Shown: positions 1 through 10,581, counted from the stretch's first letter. The stretch: 64,000 bases of DNA from an uncultured Prevotellaceae bacterium (GCA_902776475.1 CACYQD010000011.1:62001-126000); one strand, 5' to 3'. The notes: generated from the sequence alone by a model not told the origin. Numbers and translations: made by a program.

Positions 1-264
1 CGATGCCATCTCGCGGAATTGGATACGGGAGATGCCGAACTGACGGATATAGCCTTTTGGACGGCCAGTGATCTTGCAGCGGTTGTGCAGACGGATGGGA
101 TTGGCGTTGCGGGGAATGCTCTGGAGTTTGCGTGCTGCCTCATAAGCCTCCATCGGGTCATCTGTAGTGGCGATGATTTTCTTGAGTGCGGCGCGCTTCT
201 CGGCATACTTAGCCACAAGCCTTGCTCTCTTGACCTCACGGGCCTTCATTGATTCCTTTGCCAT
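1..264 (-). CDS. rpsN: 30S ribosomal protein S14, 3' end outside window
   Basis: S14 is a small-subunit head protein that binds 16S rRNA. The visible 88 codons start [12 protein letters not shown] and include [20 protein letters not shown], the S14 signature. They run off the left edge at REMAS, just before the expected C-terminal tail. It lacks the CXXC zinc pairs of the short S14 form, so it is the long zinc-free type. It follows rplE by a few bases and is the last visible gene of the S10/spc cluster. The rest of the spc operon presumably continues beyond position 1. Confidence 0.96.
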   Translation of the reverse strand, partial: MAKESMKAREVKRARLVAKYAEKRAALKKIIATTDDPMEAYEAARKLQSIPRNANPIRLHNRCKITGRPKGYIRQFGISRIQFREMAS

Positions 265-267
265 GGA

Positions 268-822
268 TTATGCGTTTTTAGCGTTTTTGAATGGAAGTCC
301 AAAACCTTTGAGCAGAGCGAATCCTTCCTCGTCGGTCTTGGCGGATGTGACGAAAGTGATGTTCATACCCTGGATGCGCTCGATGTTGTCGAGGTTGATC
401 TCAGGGAAGATGATCTGCTCCTCGATGCCGAGAGTGTAGTTGCCTCTTCCGTCGAGCTTGGTCTCAATGCCCTTGAAGTCGCGGATACGTGGCAGTGCCA
501 CTCTGACGAGTTTCTCGAGGAACTCATACATGCGCTCTCTGCGCAGGGTCACCATGACGCCGATGGGCATCTTCTTACGGAGCTTGAAGTTGGCGATGTC
601 CTTCTTGGAATAAGTGGCCACTGCCTTCTGTCCTGTGATGGTGGTGAGTTCGTTGACAGCCACGTCGATGAGTTTTTTCTCCTGGGTGGCGTCACCGAGA
701 CCCTGGTTGATCACGATTTTCTTCAGTACGGGAATCTGCATGCTTGATGAGTAGTTGAACTGCTTCATCAGAGCGGGTGCGATGACCTCTGCGTATTGTT
801 TCTTTAACTGTGCTGTATTCAT
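268..822 (-). CDS. rplE: 50S ribosomal protein L5
   Basis: L5 (184 aa) sits in the central protuberance, binds 5S rRNA and contacts the P-site t[15 protein letters not shown] near residue 35 and [11 protein letters not shown] in the middle match the family, and the length is normal. The start overlaps the rplX stop by one base (TAATG on the coding strand), which indicates coupled translation. It lies between rplX and rpsN, the standard spc order. Confidence 0.98.
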   Translation of the reverse strand: MNTAQLKKQYAEVIAPALMKQFNYSSSMQIPVLKKIVINQGLGDATQEKKLIDVAVNELTTITGQKAVATYSKKDIANFKLRKKMPIGVMVTLRRERMYEFLEKLVRVALPRIRDFKGIETKLDGRGNYTLGIEEQIIFPEINLDNIERIQGMNITFVTSAKTDEEGFALLKGFGLPFKNAKNA

Positions 823-1142
823 TATTTGATCTCCTCCCCAGATTTTTTAGCGATACGAACTTTCTTGCCGTCCTCTGTGACCTTGATGGCGATGCGGGTA
901 GGCTTTCCGCTCTTCGGGTCGATGAGGCTCAGGTTGGAGATATGGATAGGAGCCTCTACCTTGACGAATCCACCCTGCGGATTCTTGGCGGAAGGTTTCG
1001 AGCTCTTGGTGACGATGTTGACACCTTCGACGATGGCGCGCTGTTTCTCAACGAGCACCTTGAGCACTTTACCGGTCTTGCCCTTGTCCTCACCGGAGAG
1101 AACAATCACGGTGTCGCCTTTCTTGATATGTAACTTTGCCAT
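822..1142 (-). CDS. rplX: 50S ribosomal protein L24
   Basis: L24 (106 aa) is an assembly initiator that binds the 5' domain of 23S rRNA. The N-terminal KOW motif is visible in [20 protein letters not shown] (residues 7-26). The length is typical for Bacteroidetes. It lies between rplN and rplE in the usual spc order and shares one base with the rplE start. Confidence 0.98.
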   Translation of the reverse strand: MAKLHIKKGDTVIVLSGEDKGKTGKVLKVLVEKQRAIVEGVNIVTKSSKPSAKNPQGGFVKVEAPIHISNLSLIDPKSGKPTRIAIKVTEDGKKVRIAKKSGEEIK

Positions 1143-1166
1143 TACTATACTACTTGTTTTTAGTTA

Positions 1167-1532
1167 TTAAAGAACCTCAGGTGCGAGTGACACCACCTTC
1201 ATGTTGACAGCGCGGAGCTCACGTGCCACGGGACCGAAGATACGGCTACCGCGGAGTTCGCCTGCGTTGTTGAGCAGCACACAAGCATTGTCGTCAAAAC
1301 GGATGTAGGAACCGTCGGCGCGGCGGATTTCCTTCTTGGTGCGGACGATAAGAGCCTTGGAGACGGCACCTTTCTTCAGATCGCTTGACGGTATCACGTT
1401 CTTGACAGCGACGACGATGACATCGCCGACACTTGCATAGCGGCGTCTTGTGCCACCGAGGACTCTGATGCAGAGGGCCTCGCGTGCGCCGCTGTTGTCA
1501 CATACTGTAAGTCTTGATTCTGCCTGTATCAT
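1167..1532 (-). CDS. rplN: 50S ribosomal protein L14
   Basis: L14 (121 aa) binds 23S rRNA at the subunit interface and forms inter-subunit bridges with 16S rRNA. The N-terminus [19 protein letters not shown] and the C-terminal [13 protein letters not shown] are diagnostic, and the length is normal. Two bases separate it from the rpsQ stop, so the two are co-transcribed. Confidence 0.98.
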   Translation of the reverse strand: MIQAESRLTVCDNSGAREALCIRVLGGTRRRYASVGDVIVVAVKNVIPSSDLKKGAVSKALIVRTKKEIRRADGSYIRFDDNACVLLNNAGELRGSRIFGPVARELRAVNMKVVSLAPEVL

Positions 1533-1534
1533 GA

Positions 1535-1792
1535 TTACTTAGCTTTTTCGATTATTTGAACTAGTCTCCATCTCTTGGTCTTGCTCAAGGGACGTGTTTC
1601 CATAATGAGCACTGTATCACCTACATTGGCCTCATTTTTCTCGTCGTGTGCGTGGTATTTCTTCGTTTTCTGGACGAATTTGCCATAGATGGGGTGCATT
1701 TCCTTAAACTTAGCTGCGATAACAATGGTTTTATCCATTTTGTTGCTGATCACCACACCTGTTCTTGTTTTTCTTAAATTTCTTGTTTCCAT
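1535..1792 (-). CDS. rpsQ: 30S ribosomal protein S17
   Basis: S17 binds the 5' domain of 16S rRNA. The start chosen is [14 protein letters not shown] (85 aa), which matches the conserved family N-terminus. An in-frame ATG three codons upstream would add only MVQ and is less likely. The OB-fold strands [14 protein letters not shown] and the C-terminal [12 protein letters not shown] are visible. It lies between rpmC and rplN. Confidence 0.97.
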   Translation of the reverse strand: METRNLRKTRTGVVISNKMDKTIVIAAKFKEMHPIYGKFVQKTKKYHAHDEKNEANVGDTVLIMETRPLSKTKRWRLVQIIEKAK

Positions 1793-1803
1793 CTGAACCA
1801 TTG

Positions 1804-1998
1804 TTATTTTTTAAGTTCTCTCTGATGAAGTTCGGTTTTCATACGTGCGATGTCGCGACGCATCTGCCTGATCTGCATGGGGTTCTCCAGTGGAGAGATG
1901 GCGTGGTTGAGCTTGAGCTGCTGCAGTTTTGCCACTGCACCGTCGAGTCTTTCTACCAAGTCTTGGGTAGCGAGCTCCCTTATTTCATTGATCTTCAT
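1804..1998 (-). CDS. rpmC: 50S ribosomal protein L29
   Basis: L29 (64 aa) is a two-helix protein near the exit of the peptide tunnel, where it helps form the docking site for trigger factor and SRP. It shows the typical helical pattern, with [20 protein letters not shown] followed by the conserved [21 protein letters not shown]. Three bases separate it from rplP upstream. Confidence 0.97.
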   Translation of the reverse strand: MKINEIRELATQDLVERLDGAVAKLQQLKLNHAISPLENPMQIRQMRRDIARMKTELHQRELKK

Positions 1999-2001
1999 AG
2001 T

Positions 2002-2430
2002 TTATGCGTTTTTATCGAAATCACGTCTTACAACAAACTTAGTCTTAACAGGCAGTTTCTGGGCTGCGAGGCGGAGGGCCTCCTTAGCGATGTCGAAACT
2101 TACGCCTTCCACTTCGAAGAGAATGCGTCCTGGGGTCACTGGTGCGACCCATCCTGCGGGATCACCCTTACCTTTACCCATACGTACGTCAGCGGGCTTG
2201 CGGGTGATGGGTTTGTCGGGGAAGATGCGTATCCACACCTGTCCTTCACGCTGCATGTATCTGTTGACGGCGACACGGGCAGCCTCGATCTGCCGGCTGT
2301 CGATCCATTTGGCCTCAAGGGTCTTGATGCCGAACGAACCGAAGGCGAGCTGTGTACCTCTGTGGGCGTTGCCTTTGTTTCCACGTCCGTCCTGAGGTCT
2401 TCTATATTTAACTCTTTTTGGCTGTAACAT
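2002..2430 (-). CDS. rplP: 50S ribosomal protein L16
   Basis: L16 (142 aa) lies near the A site and peptidyl transferase centre. [13 protein letters not shown] at the N-terminus and [15 protein letters not shown] (about residues 83-97) are strong family markers. The arginine residue that YcfD-type oxygenases hydroxylate in enterobacteria lies in this same loop. The length and position between rpsC and rpmC are standard. Confidence 0.98.
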   Translation of the reverse strand: MLQPKRVKYRRPQDGRGNKGNAHRGTQLAFGSFGIKTLEAKWIDSRQIEAARVAVNRYMQREGQVWIRIFPDKPITRKPADVRMGKGKGDPAGWVAPVTPGRILFEVEGVSFDIAKEALRLAAQKLPVKTKFVVRRDFDKNA

Positions 2431-2445
2431 TGTAGCTTCTTACTT

Positions 2446-3171
2446 TTAACGGTTATTGTTTCTCTTGCGCCCGCGTCCCTGACGTCCGCCATTACCCTGG
2501 CGTCCGCTTTGCTTCTCCTGGGCAAAGTTGGGTGCGAGGTCCACCTTGCCATACACCTCACCTCTGCAGATCCACACCTTGATGCCGAGGATTCCCACCT
2601 TGGTGAGAGCCTCTGCCTGGCAGTAGTCTACGTCGGCGCGGAAAGTATGGAGAGGAGTGCGCCCTTCCTTGTACATCTCCTTGCGAGCCATCTCAGCTCC
2701 GTTGAGTCGGCCTGTGATCTGCACCTTGATGCCCTCGGCACCAGCGCGCATAGCGTTGGCGATAGCCTGCTTGATAGCGCGGCGGTAGGCGATTTTGCCC
2801 TCCACCTGGCGAGCGATGTTGTTGGCCACGATGGTAGCGTCAACATCAGGCTTCTTCACCTCGAAGATGTTGATCTGAATCTCCTTGTTGGAGAGTTTCT
2901 TCAGTTCTTCCTTCAGTTTGTCCACATCCTGTCCGCCTTTGCCGATGACGATGCCCGGGCGTGCGGTGCAGATGGTGATGGTCACGATTTTGTGTGTGCG
3001 CTCGATGACGATTTTAGACACACTGGCCTTTGCCAAGCGCTCGTTGAGATACTTCCGGATGTTCTGGTCTTCCACCAGGTTGTCACCGAAGCTTTTGCCT
3101 CCGAACCAGTTGGAGTCCCATCCTCTGATAATACCCAGACGGTTGCTGATTGGATTAACTTTCTGTCCCAT
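2446..3171 (-). CDS. rpsC: 30S ribosomal protein S3
   Basis: S3 (241 aa) lies at the mRNA entry channel and takes part in mRNA unwinding. [20 protein letters not shown] at the N-terminus and the KH-domain motif [15 protein letters not shown] (about residues 73-88) identify it. The C-terminus is a basic, low-complexity Gly/Arg/Asn tail (residues about 218-241) of a type common in Bacteroidetes S3. It sits between rplV and rplP. Confidence 0.98.
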   Translation of the reverse strand: MGQKVNPISNRLGIIRGWDSNWFGGKSFGDNLVEDQNIRKYLNERLAKASVSKIVIERTHKIVTITICTARPGIVIGKGGQDVDKLKEELKKLSNKEIQINIFEVKKPDVDATIVANNIARQVEGKIAYRRAIKQAIANAMRAGAEGIKVQITGRLNGAEMARKEMYKEGRTPLHTFRADVDYCQAEALTKVGILGIKVWICRGEVYGKVDLAPNFAQEKQSGRQGNGGRQGRGRKRNNNR

Positions 3172-3179
3172 TGTGTTAT

Positions 3180-3584
3180 TTATTTATCGTCATTAGTTTT
3201 TGAATCTACGAAAAGGGTAACGTGGTTGCTGCGTTTGCGGATCCTGTATCCCCTGCCTTGAGGAGCGGGTCTCATGCGCTTCCAGGTGACGCCCTCATCG
3301 ACGAACACACGTGAAACGAACAGTTCGCCGTCTTCAGCTTTGCGGTCATTTTTAGCCTCCCAGTTGGCTACTGCTGAGCGGAGGAGTTTCTCCACGTCGA
3401 TGGCAGCCTTTTTGTTGGAGAACTTCAGCACGCCAAGTGCTTTGTTCACCTCCATGCCACGGATCATGTCAACGACATATCTCATTTTTCGTGGTGAGGA
3501 GGGCACCCCTACCAATTTGGCGAAGTAGAGGTTTTTAACGGCCTCTTTTCTTTTCTCGGCCGCGATTTTCTTTCTTGCTCCCAT
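3180..3584 (-). CDS. rplV: 50S ribosomal protein L22
   Basis: L22 (134 aa) lines the exit tunnel with its long beta hairpin. [20 protein letters not shown] is the family signature. The hairpin is represented by the [20 protein letters not shown] segment near the C-terminus, where macrolide resistance changes arise in other species. No deletion is apparent there. It lies between rpsS and rpsC. Confidence 0.98.
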   Translation of the reverse strand: MGARKKIAAEKRKEAVKNLYFAKLVGVPSSPRKMRYVVDMIRGMEVNKALGVLKFSNKKAAIDVEKLLRSAVANWEAKNDRKAEDGELFVSRVFVDEGVTWKRMRPAPQGRGYRIRKRSNHVTLFVDSKTNDDK

Positions 3585-3618
3585 TATATTCTGTTTTTGT
3601 TTTCAATGGTTAGCCTGC

Positions 3619-3885
3619 TTACTTCTTGTTGCCGGCATGTCCGCCGAACCTGCGTGTGGGTGAGAACTCACCGAGTTTGTGTCCCACCATGTTCTCTGTG
3701 ATGTAAACAGGGATGAATTTATTTCCGTTGTGAACGGCAACAGTGTGTCCGACGAAGTCGGGTGAGATCACTGATGCCCTGGCCCATGTCTTGACGACAG
3801 TTTTCTTACCGCTCTCATTCATGGCGAGAATTTTCTTCTCGAGAGCTACATTGATGTATGGACCCTTCTTAAGTGAACGACTCAT
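3619..3885 (-). CDS. rpsS: 30S ribosomal protein S19
   Basis: S19 (88 aa) is a head protein that pairs with S13 and contacts A-site t[22 protein letters not shown] and [18 protein letters not shown] are the hallmark segments. Length is normal. It lies between rplB and rplV. Confidence 0.98.
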   Translation of the reverse strand: MSRSLKKGPYINVALEKKILAMNESGKKTVVKTWARASVISPDFVGHTVAVHNGNKFIPVYITENMVGHKLGEFSPTRRFGGHAGNKK

Positions 3886-3901
3886 AATTTCCTCTTGTTA
3901 A

Positions 3902-4732
3902 CTATTTTTTCTTGTTAGCTCTCTCGATAATATACTTGTTGGAATGCTTCTTGGGAGCCCTTGTCTTGAGGCCCTTAGCATAGAGACCGTTGCGTGAGCG
4001 TGGGTGTCCGCCTGACTGGCGTCCCTCGCCACCACCCATCGGGTGATCGTGCGGGTTCATCACCACACCACGGTTGTGGGGTCTGCGTCCCAGCCAGCGT
4101 GAGCGTCCGGCCTTGCCAGACTGCTCGAGGGCGTGGTCGGAGTTGCCGACGCTGCCGACGGTGGCTTTACAAGCACTGAGGATTTTACGTGTCTCACCTG
4201 AGGGGAGCTTGATAACGCAATAGCTTCCCTCGCGTGAAGTCAACTGAGCGAAATTACCAGCTGAGCGGACGAGTTTGGCACCCTGTCCGGGACGGAGCTC
4301 GATGTTGTGGATCACCGTACCGACGGGGATGTTAGCCAGAGGAAGTGCGTTGCCGACCTCAGGAGCTGCCTCAGCGCCTGAGACCAGTGTGGTGCCCACT
4401 TCCAGTCCGATAGGAGCAATGATATAACGTTTTTCTCCATCAGCGTAGAAGAGCAGAGCGATACGAGCCGAACGGTTGGGATCGTATTCAATGGTCTTCA
4501 CCACTGCTGGTACACCATCCTTCTCCCGTTTGAAGTCGATCAAGCGAAATTTCCTTTTGTGTCCGCCGCCTCTGTAGCGCACGGTCATCTTACCGGTGTT
4601 GTTTCGACCTCCGGTGGAGCGCTTTCCACGAACGAGAGACTTCTCTGGTACGGATGCAGTAATTTCCTCGAACGTACCAATAATTTTGTGTCTTTGGCCC
4701 GGAGTTACGGGCTTTAATTTACGTACTGCCAT
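3902..4732 (-). CDS. rplB: 50S ribosomal protein L2
   Basis: L2 (276 aa) is needed for subunit association and peptidyl transferase activity. The conserved C-terminal segment [16 protein letters not shown] includes the essential histidine next to the catalytic centre. [20 protein letters not shown] (from about residue 39) marks the N-terminal RNA-binding domain. It is the usual length and lies between rplW and rpsS. Confidence 0.98.
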   Translation of the reverse strand: MAVRKLKPVTPGQRHKIIGTFEEITASVPEKSLVRGKRSTGGRNNTGKMTVRYRGGGHKRKFRLIDFKREKDGVPAVVKTIEYDPNRSARIALLFYADGEKRYIIAPIGLEVGTTLVSGAEAAPEVGNALPLANIPVGTVIHNIELRPGQGAKLVRSAGNFAQLTSREGSYCVIKLPSGETRKILSACKATVGSVGNSDHALEQSGKAGRSRWLGRRPHNRGVVMNPHDHPMGGGEGRQSGGHPRSRNGLYAKGLKTRAPKKHSNKYIIERANKKK

Positions 4733-4738
4733 TTTTTA

Positions 4739-5032
4739 TTAGATATTGCTGTAAAAATCGATTGTCTCGCCCTCCTTGAGGGTGACGATAGCCTTTTTGA
4801 ACGCGCTCTTGTGGCCTTTGACGAGTCCGGCCTTGGTGTAGCGCTGCGAGCGTTTCCCTGAGTAGAGCAGCGTGTTGACGTCGACGACCGTAACATTATA
4901 CAGGCGCTCGACTTCTTCCTTAATTTGGAGCTTGTTTGCGTCAGGACGTACGACGAAGCCATAACGGTTTGGGCGCTTGTCCGTAATCTTGGTCATCTTC
5001 TCAGTGACCAAAGGTCTCAATATAAATGCCAT
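4739..5032 (-). CDS. rplW: 50S ribosomal protein L23
   Basis: L23 (97 aa) is at the tunnel exit and is the main docking site for trigger factor, SRP and the translocon. The N-terminal RPLVTEKMTKI and the NRYGFVVRPDANKLQIKEEV segment fit the family. Length is normal. Six bases separate its stop from the rplB start. Confidence 0.97.
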   Translation of the reverse strand: MAFILRPLVTEKMTKITDKRPNRYGFVVRPDANKLQIKEEVERLYNVTVVDVNTLLYSGKRSQRYTKAGLVKGHKSAFKKAIVTLKEGETIDFYSNI

Positions 5033-5050
5033 TTTAAAAAGTCTCCTTGA

Positions 5051-5680
5051 TTATTTAGTTAAGATCCCGTCGATGGTCTCCAGCGAATTTTCGGTCACGA
5101 CAAGAACATCAGCATTCAATACTTTGTAAGAATTGAGTGATGATGCCAGTATAACCTCGGTACGCTGCAAGTTACGAGCCGACAAATATACGTTTTTATT
5201 TGATTCTGGCAAAACGAGGAGCAGTTTCTTGCCTTCGACTTTCAGATTTTTAACAACATTTATGAAATCTTTAGTCTTTGGAGCCTCAAAACTGAAATCT
5301 TCCACCACGATGATGGCATCCTCTTGAGCCTTGTATGAGAGAGCGCTCTTGCGAGCGAGAACCTTGACTTTCTTGTTGAGTTTGGTGCGGTAGTCGCGAG
5401 GTCTTGGTCCGAACACCCTGCCGCCGCCTTTGAGCAGAGGAGAGTTGATATCGCCGTGGCGTGCGCCGCCGCCGCCCTTCTGGCGTCCGAGTTTCCGTGT
5501 ACTTCCGGCGTGCTCGCTTCTTTCCTTGGCCTTATGCGTACCCTGGCGCTGGTTAGCCAGATACTGCTTCACATCGAGATAAAGGACGTGGTCGTTGGGC
5601 TCGATGCCGTAGATTTCCTCATTGAGAGTGACCTTGCGTCCGGTCTCCTGACCTTTGATATTTAAAACACTGATTTCCAT
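5051..5680 (-). CDS. rplD: 50S ribosomal protein L4
   Basis: L4 (209 aa) has an extended loop that lines the exit tunnel opposite L22. The loop appears as [20 protein letters not shown] (about residues 63-82). In E. coli L4 also represses its own operon; that is not shown for this group. The start codon shares one base with the rplC stop (TAATG on the coding strand), consistent with coupled translation. Confidence 0.98.
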   Translation of the reverse strand: MEISVLNIKGQETGRKVTLNEEIYGIEPNDHVLYLDVKQYLANQRQGTHKAKERSEHAGSTRKLGRQKGGGGARHGDINSPLLKGGGRVFGPRPRDYRTKLNKKVKVLARKSALSYKAQEDAIIVVEDFSFEAPKTKDFINVVKNLKVEGKKLLLVLPESNKNVYLSARNLQRTEVILASSLNSYKVLNADVLVVTENSLETIDGILTK

Positions 5681-6264
5681 TATTTCTGAATTAAGACGGT
5701 TGAGCCAATAGCACCGGCGACGGAACCCTTCACGAGGAGGAGGTTGTGCTCCGGTATCACTTTTAACACTCTGAGGTTCTTTGTAGTCACCCGGTCACAT
5801 CCCATGTGTCCTGCCATGCGCATTCCCTTGAACACTTTGGCTGGGTAAGAACAAGCACCGATAGAACCCGGCTTGCGGGCGCGGTCATCCTGACCGTGAG
5901 TCTGCTGGCCTACACCTCCGAATCCGTGGCGCTTGATGACGCCCTGGAAACCTTTACCTTTTGAGGTACCTGTCACATCGACATACGTGGAGTCGTTGAA
6001 GATTTCGACAGTGATGGTGTCGCCGAGGTTGTACTCCTCGTCGAATTTGAACTCGGCCAAGTGCTTTTTCGCTGTTGTGCCGGCTTTCTTGAAGATACCC
6101 ATGAGGGCTTTGGAGGTGTTTTTCTCCTTGGCCTCTCCGAATGCGAGCTGATAGGCGCTGTAGCCGTCTTTCTCATTCGATTTCACTTGGGTAACAACAC
6201 AAGGACCAGCTTCGATAACAGTGCACGGCACGTTTTTGCCGTCGGCACTGAAAACGGATGTCAT
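5680..6264 (-). CDS. rplC: 50S ribosomal protein L3, normal start codon missing
   Basis: L3 (194 aa from the first available ATG) is an assembly initiator close to the peptidyl transferase centre. [20 protein letters not shown] carries the glutamine region that PrmB methylates in other bacteria. The reading frame continues upstream as PGLIGRKIG (6265-6291), the conserved L3 N-terminus, but the codon before it, where ATG belongs, is TAG (6292-6294). Removing two bases (TA) there would give ATGCCAGG in the right place. As written, translation can only start at the internal methionine of the conserved KIGMTS segment, giving a protein 10 residues short. A sequencing or assembly error is possible. 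Confidence 0.9.
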   Translation of the reverse strand: MTSVFSADGKNVPCTVIEAGPCVVTQVKSNEKDGYSAYQLAFGEAKEKNTSKALMGIFKKAGTTAKKHLAEFKFDEEYNLGDTITVEIFNDSTYVDVTGTSKGKGFQGVIKRHGFGGVGQQTHGQDDRARKPGSIGACSYPAKVFKGMRMAGHMGCDRVTTKNLRVLKVIPEHNLLLVKGSVAGAIGSTVLIQK

Positions 6265-6334
6265 TCCGATTTTTCTTCCTATTAATCCTGGCTAATAATT
6301 TAAGATGATGTTTGCCTGTGCAAGCATCTGTTTT

Positions 6335-6640
6335 CTATACTTTGATTTCTACTTCCACGCCGCTGGGCAACTCGAGTTTCATCAGAGCGTCGACGGTTTT
6401 TGAAGTGGTGCTGTAGATGTCGATCAGCCTCTTGTAGTCGGAGAGCTGGAACTGCTCACGTGCCTTTTTGTTGACGAAGGTACTGCGGTTGACCGTGTAG
6501 ATGCGCTTGTGCGTGGGGAGGGGGATGGGACCGCTCACGACAGCGTCGGTAGCTTTAACGGCCTTGACGATTTTCTCGGCCGACTTGTCCACGAGTTTGT
6601 GGTCGTAGGACTTCAGTTTGATTCTGATTTTTTGACTCAT
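6335..6640 (-). CDS. rpsJ: 30S ribosomal protein S10
   Basis: S10 (101 aa) is a head protein and the NusE subunit of transcription antitermination complexes, where it binds NusB and the NusG C-terminal domain. [20 protein letters not shown] and [20 protein letters not shown] are the family signatures. It follows fusA after about 93 nt, joining the str and S10 clusters into one block on the same strand. Confidence 0.98.
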   Translation of the reverse strand: MSQKIRIKLKSYDHKLVDKSAEKIVKAVKATDAVVSGPIPLPTHKRIYTVNRSTFVNKKAREQFQLSDYKRLIDIYSTTSKTVDALMKLELPSGVEVEIKV

Positions 6641-6733
6641 GATTTGTAATGTTTTGATGATTGATATTGTGGTGGCCGCAGGCCCTGCTTAAGAGTCATA
6701 CGCTAAACAGGGCGGCGGCATCACTTTTCTTTG

Positions 6734-8848
6734 TTAGACCAGGTCGGCCCTTCCGTTGACCTCCTGCAGCACGGCCTTGGCGATCGAGCTGGAGAGGGGT
6801 GCGTGGTGGTCGTATTCCATGGAACTTGTGGCGCGTCCTGACGTGATGGTACGCAGAGCGGTCACGTAACCGAAGGTCTCCGACAGCGGCACCATGGCCT
6901 TGACGATTCTGCCGCCTGAGCGGGCCTCGTCCATGCCCTGGACCTGTCCACGGCGCTTGTTGAGGTCGCCGATCACGTCGCCCATGCTCTCCTCGGGTGT
7001 CACCACCTCGAGTTTCATGATGGGCTCCATGAGTACGGGAGCGGCCTTCACGCAGGCGTTCTTGTAAGCCTGGATGGCAGCGATCTCGAATGAGAGCTGG
7101 TCGGAGTCAACGGGGTGGAACGAACCGTCGAGGAGGGTCACCTTGAGTGAATCCATCGGATAGCCGCCGAGCACGCCGTTCTTCATGGCGCTTTCGAAGC
7201 CCTTCTGGACAGCGGGGATGAACTCCTTGGGGATGTTGCCGCCCTTGACCTCGTTGACGAACTGGAGTCCGCCTTCCTTGAAGTCTTCATCGACGGGACC
7301 AACATTGACGATGATGTCAGCAAACTTACCACGGCCGCCGCTCTGCTTCTTATAGACCTCGCGGAGGTTGACGGTCTTGGTGATGGCCTCTTTGTAGTTG
7401 ACCTGTGGTTTGCCCTGGTTGCACTCCACCTTGAACTCTCTCTTCAAGCGGTCGATGATGATATCGAGGTGAAGCTCACCCATACCCGAGATGATGGTCT
7501 GTCCGCTCTGCTCGTCGGTGCGCACGGTGAATGTCGGGTCTTCCTCAGCCAGTTTGGCCAGTCCGATACCGAGTTTGTCAACGTCAGCCTGTGACTTGGG
7601 CTCCACGGCGATACCGATCACGGGATCGGGGAAGGTCATCGACTCCAGCACGATGGGATGGTTCTCATCGCAGAGCGTGTCGCCGGTGTGGATATCCTTG
7701 AATCCCACTCCTGCGCCGATGTCGCCTGCGTCGATCGACTCCATGGGGATTTCCTTGTTGGAGTTCATCTGGAAGAGGCGGCTGATGCGCTCCTTCTTGC
7801 CCGAGCGGGGGTTATAGACGTATGTGCCGGCCTGCACCTTGCCTGAATAGACACGGAAGAACACCAGGCGTCCCATATAGGGGTCAGTGGCGATCTTGAA
7901 TGCCAGGGCTGCGGTAGGCTCGTCCTCCGACGGCTTGCGGTCTTCCTCAGCCTCGGTCTCGGGATTGGTGCCAACGATGTTGACAGCATCCAGAGGAGAG
8001 GGAAGGAATGCGCAGACATAGTCGAGCAGGGGCTGCACACCTTTGTTCTTGTAGGACGAACCGCACACCATCGGAGTAACCTCCATGGCCACGGTGCCCT
8101 TTCTGATAGCTGCGATGATCTCCTCCTCGGTGATGTCCTGACCTTCGAGATATTTCTCCATCAGTTCGTCGTCGTAGTTGGAGGCGCACTCCAGCATTTT
8201 GTCGCGCCACTCCTCAGCCTCGTCCACGAGGTCAGCGGGGATTTCGGCGACTTCATATTCAGCGCCCATGGTCTCGTCATTCCAGAGGATGGCCTTCATC
8301 TTGATGAGGTCAACCACGCCTTTGAAATGCTCCTCGGCACCGATGGGGATCTGCACGGGGCAGGGGTTGGCTCCGAGGATGTCCTTCATCTGCTGCACGG
8401 TCTCGAAGAAATCAGCGCCGGAGCGGTCCATCTTGTTGACATAGCCGATGCGGGGCACATTGTATTTATCGGCCTGGCGCCACACGGTCTCTGACTGCGG
8501 CTGTACGCCGTCAGCGGCGGAATAGGTGGCCACGGCACCGTCGAGCACTCGGAGTGAGCGCTCCACCTCAGCGGTGAAGTCAACGTGTCCCGGAGTGTCG
8601 ATAAGGTTGATTTTGAACTTCTTGCCGTTCCACTCCCATGAGCAGGTGGTGGCGGCGGAGGTGATGGTGATACCACGCTCCTGTTCCTGTGCCATCCAGT
8701 CCATGGTGGCTGCGCCGTCGTGGACCTCACCGATCTTGTGCGTCTTTCCCGTATAGAAAAGGATGCGCTCGGAGGTTGTGGTCTTGCCGGCGTCGATATG
8801 GGCCATAATGCCGATATTGCGGGTGAGCGTTAAATCTTGCTTTGCCAT
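6734..8848 (-). CDS. fusA: Elongation factor G
   Basis: EF-G (704 aa) is the GTPase that drives ribosomal translocation and, with RRF, ribosome recycling. The GTPase motifs are AHIDAGKTT (G1), RGITI (G2), DTPGH (G3) and NKMD (G4), followed by domains II-V. The [12 protein letters not shown]-like and [14 protein letters not shown] segments and the EYDHHAPL C-terminal region are intact. Full length with no visible lesion. It lies between rpsG and rpsJ in the str order, but without tuf, which is located upstream of secE here. Confidence 0.98.
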   Translation of the reverse strand: MAKQDLTLTRNIGIMAHIDAGKTTTSERILFYTGKTHKIGEVHDGAATMDWMAQEQERGITITSAATTCSWEWNGKKFKINLIDTPGHVDFTAEVERSLRVLDGAVATYSAADGVQPQSETVWRQADKYNVPRIGYVNKMDRSGADFFETVQQMKDILGANPCPVQIPIGAEEHFKGVVDLIKMKAILWNDETMGAEYEVAEIPADLVDEAEEWRDKMLECASNYDDELMEKYLEGQDITEEEIIAAIRKGTVAMEVTPMVCGSSYKNKGVQPLLDYVCAFLPSPLDAVNIVGTNPETEAEEDRKPSEDEPTAALAFKIATDPYMGRLVFFRVYSGKVQAGTYVYNPRSGKKERISRLFQMNSNKEIPMESIDAGDIGAGVGFKDIHTGDTLCDENHPIVLESMTFPDPVIGIAVEPKSQADVDKLGIGLAKLAEEDPTFTVRTDEQSGQTIISGMGELHLDIIIDRLKREFKVECNQGKPQVNYKEAITKTVNLREVYKKQSGGRGKFADIIVNVGPVDEDFKEGGLQFVNEVKGGNIPKEFIPAVQKGFESAMKNGVLGGYPMDSLKVTLLDGSFHPVDSDQLSFEIAAIQAYKNACVKAAPVLMEPIMKLEVVTPEESMGDVIGDLNKRRGQVQGMDEARSGGRIVKAMVPLSETFGYVTALRTITSGRATSSMEYDHHAPLSSSIAKAVLQEVNGRADLV

Positions 8849-8879
8849 TTTCTTTTTACCTTATTAACTGTTACCTGAA

Positions 8880-9356
8880 TTAAAACCTGAAGTGAGCGAA
8901 TGCACGGTTAGCCTCGGCCATGCGGTGCATGTCCTCCTTACGCTTGAAAGCGCCACCCTGATTGTTGTAAGCGTCCATGATTTCTGCAGCCAGCTTCTCA
9001 GCCATGCTCTTACCACTGCGCTTGCGGGCAAAGTTGATCATATTCTTCATGGAGACGCTCTCCTTGCGGTCGGGGCGGATCTCCGTAGGCACCTGGAATG
9101 TGGCGCCACCGATACGGCGGCTCTTCACCTCCACTTGTGGGGTGATGTTGTCGAGGGCGGTCTTCCAGATCTCGAGGGGAGTCTTCTCCTCTTTGGCCAT
9201 TTTGCCCTTCACGATATCAAGTGCGTTGTAGAAGATTTCGTATGAGATGGTTTTCTTGCCATCATACATCAGGTGATTCACGAATTTGGAGACCTTCTGG
9301 TCATTGAAGACGGGATCTGGCAGGACCAGACGCTTCTTTGGTTTTGCTTTTCTCAT
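8880..9356 (-). CDS. rpsG: 30S ribosomal protein S7
   Basis: S7 (158 aa) nucleates assembly of the 30S head and lies at the E site. The N-terminal basic segment [19 protein letters not shown], the [15 protein letters not shown] helix and the C-terminal [13 protein letters not shown] are typical. It lies between rpsL and fusA. About 146 nt without a gene separate it from the rpsL stop. Confidence 0.98.
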   Translation of the reverse strand: MRKAKPKKRLVLPDPVFNDQKVSKFVNHLMYDGKKTISYEIFYNALDIVKGKMAKEEKTPLEIWKTALDNITPQVEVKSRRIGGATFQVPTEIRPDRKESVSMKNMINFARKRSGKSMAEKLAAEIMDAYNNQGGAFKRKEDMHRMAEANRAFAHFRF

Positions 9357-9502
9357 TTTGTCTTGAAATAAATTCTGCTTGGGGCTGTTTTTTCTTGTTC
9401 TTCAACGCTCACACGAGAGCATTTACTCAACCTGTCTTAACAATTCTCCAGCAAAACGGTTAATGAATTTTGATTTGTCCTTGTACTAACCCTCTCCGGT
9501 TA

Positions 9503-9883
9503 TTACTTCTTTTGCTTAGGACGTTTTGCACCATACTTGGAGCGGCGCTGGGTGCGGTTAGCGACGCCTGCAGTGTCGAGCGTGCCGCGGACGATGTGAT
9601 AGCGCACGCCAGGAAGGTCTTTAACACGACCACCACGCACAAGCACGATGCTGTGCTCCTGAAGGTTGTGGCCCTCTCCTGGGATATAGGAGTTGACTTC
9701 CTTCTGGTTGGTCAATCTTACACGGGCAACTTTTCTCATTGCCGAATTAGGCTTCTTAGGAGTGGTGGTATAGACACGCACGCAGACTCCACGGCGCTGC
9801 GGACATGAGTCCAGCGCGGGTGACTTGCTCTTGTCAACCAGTTCCTTTCTGCCTTTTCTAACTAATTGTGAAATGGTAGGCAT
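9503..9883 (-). CDS. rpsL: 30S ribosomal protein S12
   Basis: S12 (126 aa) helps decoding at the A site. [19 protein letters not shown] carries Lys43 and Lys44, and [15 protein letters not shown] carries the second streptomycin-related lysine. Both positions are wild type, so nothing here predicts streptomycin resistance. It is the first gene of the str operon. A Bacteroidetes-type -7 box lies about 85 bp upstream of its start. Confidence 0.98.
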   Translation of the reverse strand: MPTISQLVRKGRKELVDKSKSPALDSCPQRRGVCVRVYTTTPKKPNSAMRKVARVRLTNQKEVNSYIPGEGHNLQEHSIVLVRGGRVKDLPGVRYHIVRGTLDTAGVANRTQRRSKYGAKRPKQKK

Positions 9884-9967
9884 TTTGTGATTTTTTTAAA
9901 TGATATATTATGTATATATTGTTGCATACTTATAGTTGGCATGTCCCTGACACACCAATTTGGGCTG

Positions 9968-9975
9968 CAAAGGTA
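9968..9975 (-). promoter_or_regulatory. Candidate -7 box for the str operon
   Basis: TACCTTTG on the minus strand matches the Bacteroidetes -7 consensus TAnnTTTG and lies about 85 bp before rpsL. No TTTG is found at the ideal 19-20 bp upstream; the nearest is 12 bp away. The call therefore rests on the -7 box and its position. Confidence 0.5.
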
Positions 9976-10110
9976 CGAATATTGCTTCAAATAACCTAAT
10001 CTATAAAACCTCAAAGAATACTATTGAGTATAGATTTAACTTAAAATAACTTTTTTTAAGTAAAAGAATCACTCTTTCCGCCGAACTAATGGGTTGACCT
10101 TTACGAAATG

Positions 10111-10154
10111 TTACGGGGCGGCAAATCCAGAAAAGAGGATTTACCACCCCGTAA
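10111..10154 (-). terminator. Long hairpin after the DUF3467 gene
   Basis: An 18 bp inverted repeat with two mismatches (10111-10128 against 10137-10154, 8 nt loop) lies 17 bp beyond the stop of the DUF3467 gene. The arms begin TTACGGGG and end CCCCGTAA. There is no clear T-run after it. It probably ends the rpoBC-DUF3467 transcript before the str operon promoter. Confidence 0.6.
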
Positions 10155-10170
10155 CAATTGTTTGACAAAG

Positions 10171-10494
10171 TTATGCCTCGCCCTTGTTGCCGATATCGAA
10201 GGGAGAGATCGTGCGCGGTTGAGCGTTGGGAAGTTGGATCCTGCCGAATGTCTTCTCATACCTTGCGATATTCTCCTGAAGCGCCATGGCCAGCCGCTTG
10301 GCATGTTCGGGAGCGAGGATGACCCTGCTCTTGACCATGGGCTTGGGGTAGCCAGGCAACATGGCAGCGAGGTCAACGATGAATTCCGAACTGGAGTGGG
10401 TGATGAGAGCCAGGTTGGCATAGACACCCTTGGCCACCTCGGGCGAGAGGTCTATCTGCAGTTGCTGTCCTTTAGGTTTTTCCTGATTGTCCAT
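10171..10494 (-). CDS. DUF3467 family protein
   Basis: This small protein (107 aa from MDNQEKPKGQQ) matches DUF3467, which in Bacteroidetes commonly sits next to rpoC. Conserved features are GVYANLALITHSSSEFIVD and the VKSRVILAPEHAKRLAMALQ helix. It has no signal peptide, membrane segment or recognised catalytic residues. A longer reading from 10530 would add MGKKMTHTKYQI, but the homologous region starts at the chosen methionine. It follows rpoC after about 137 nt with a strong terminator in between, so it may depend on read-through or its own promoter. Function unknown. Confidence 0.82.
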   Translation of the reverse strand: MDNQEKPKGQQLQIDLSPEVAKGVYANLALITHSSSEFIVDLAAMLPGYPKPMVKSRVILAPEHAKRLAMALQENIARYEKTFGRIQLPNAQPRTISPFDIGNKGEA

Positions 10495-10581
10495 AATTTG
10501 GTATTTTGTGTGGGTCATCTTCTTCCCCACTGTTCGACTGATTAATGGTGGTTTGCATTTCCCACCTTATGATTGAAAACG

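Noticed and set aside
6641-6733. Possible hairpin between fusA and rpsJ
   Set aside because: The complementary parts (CCCTG/CAGGG, GGCC/GGCC) are short and broken; not strong enough for a terminator call.
9700-9790. Streptomycin-resistance change in rpsL
   Set aside because: Lys43 and the second conserved lysine are unchanged.
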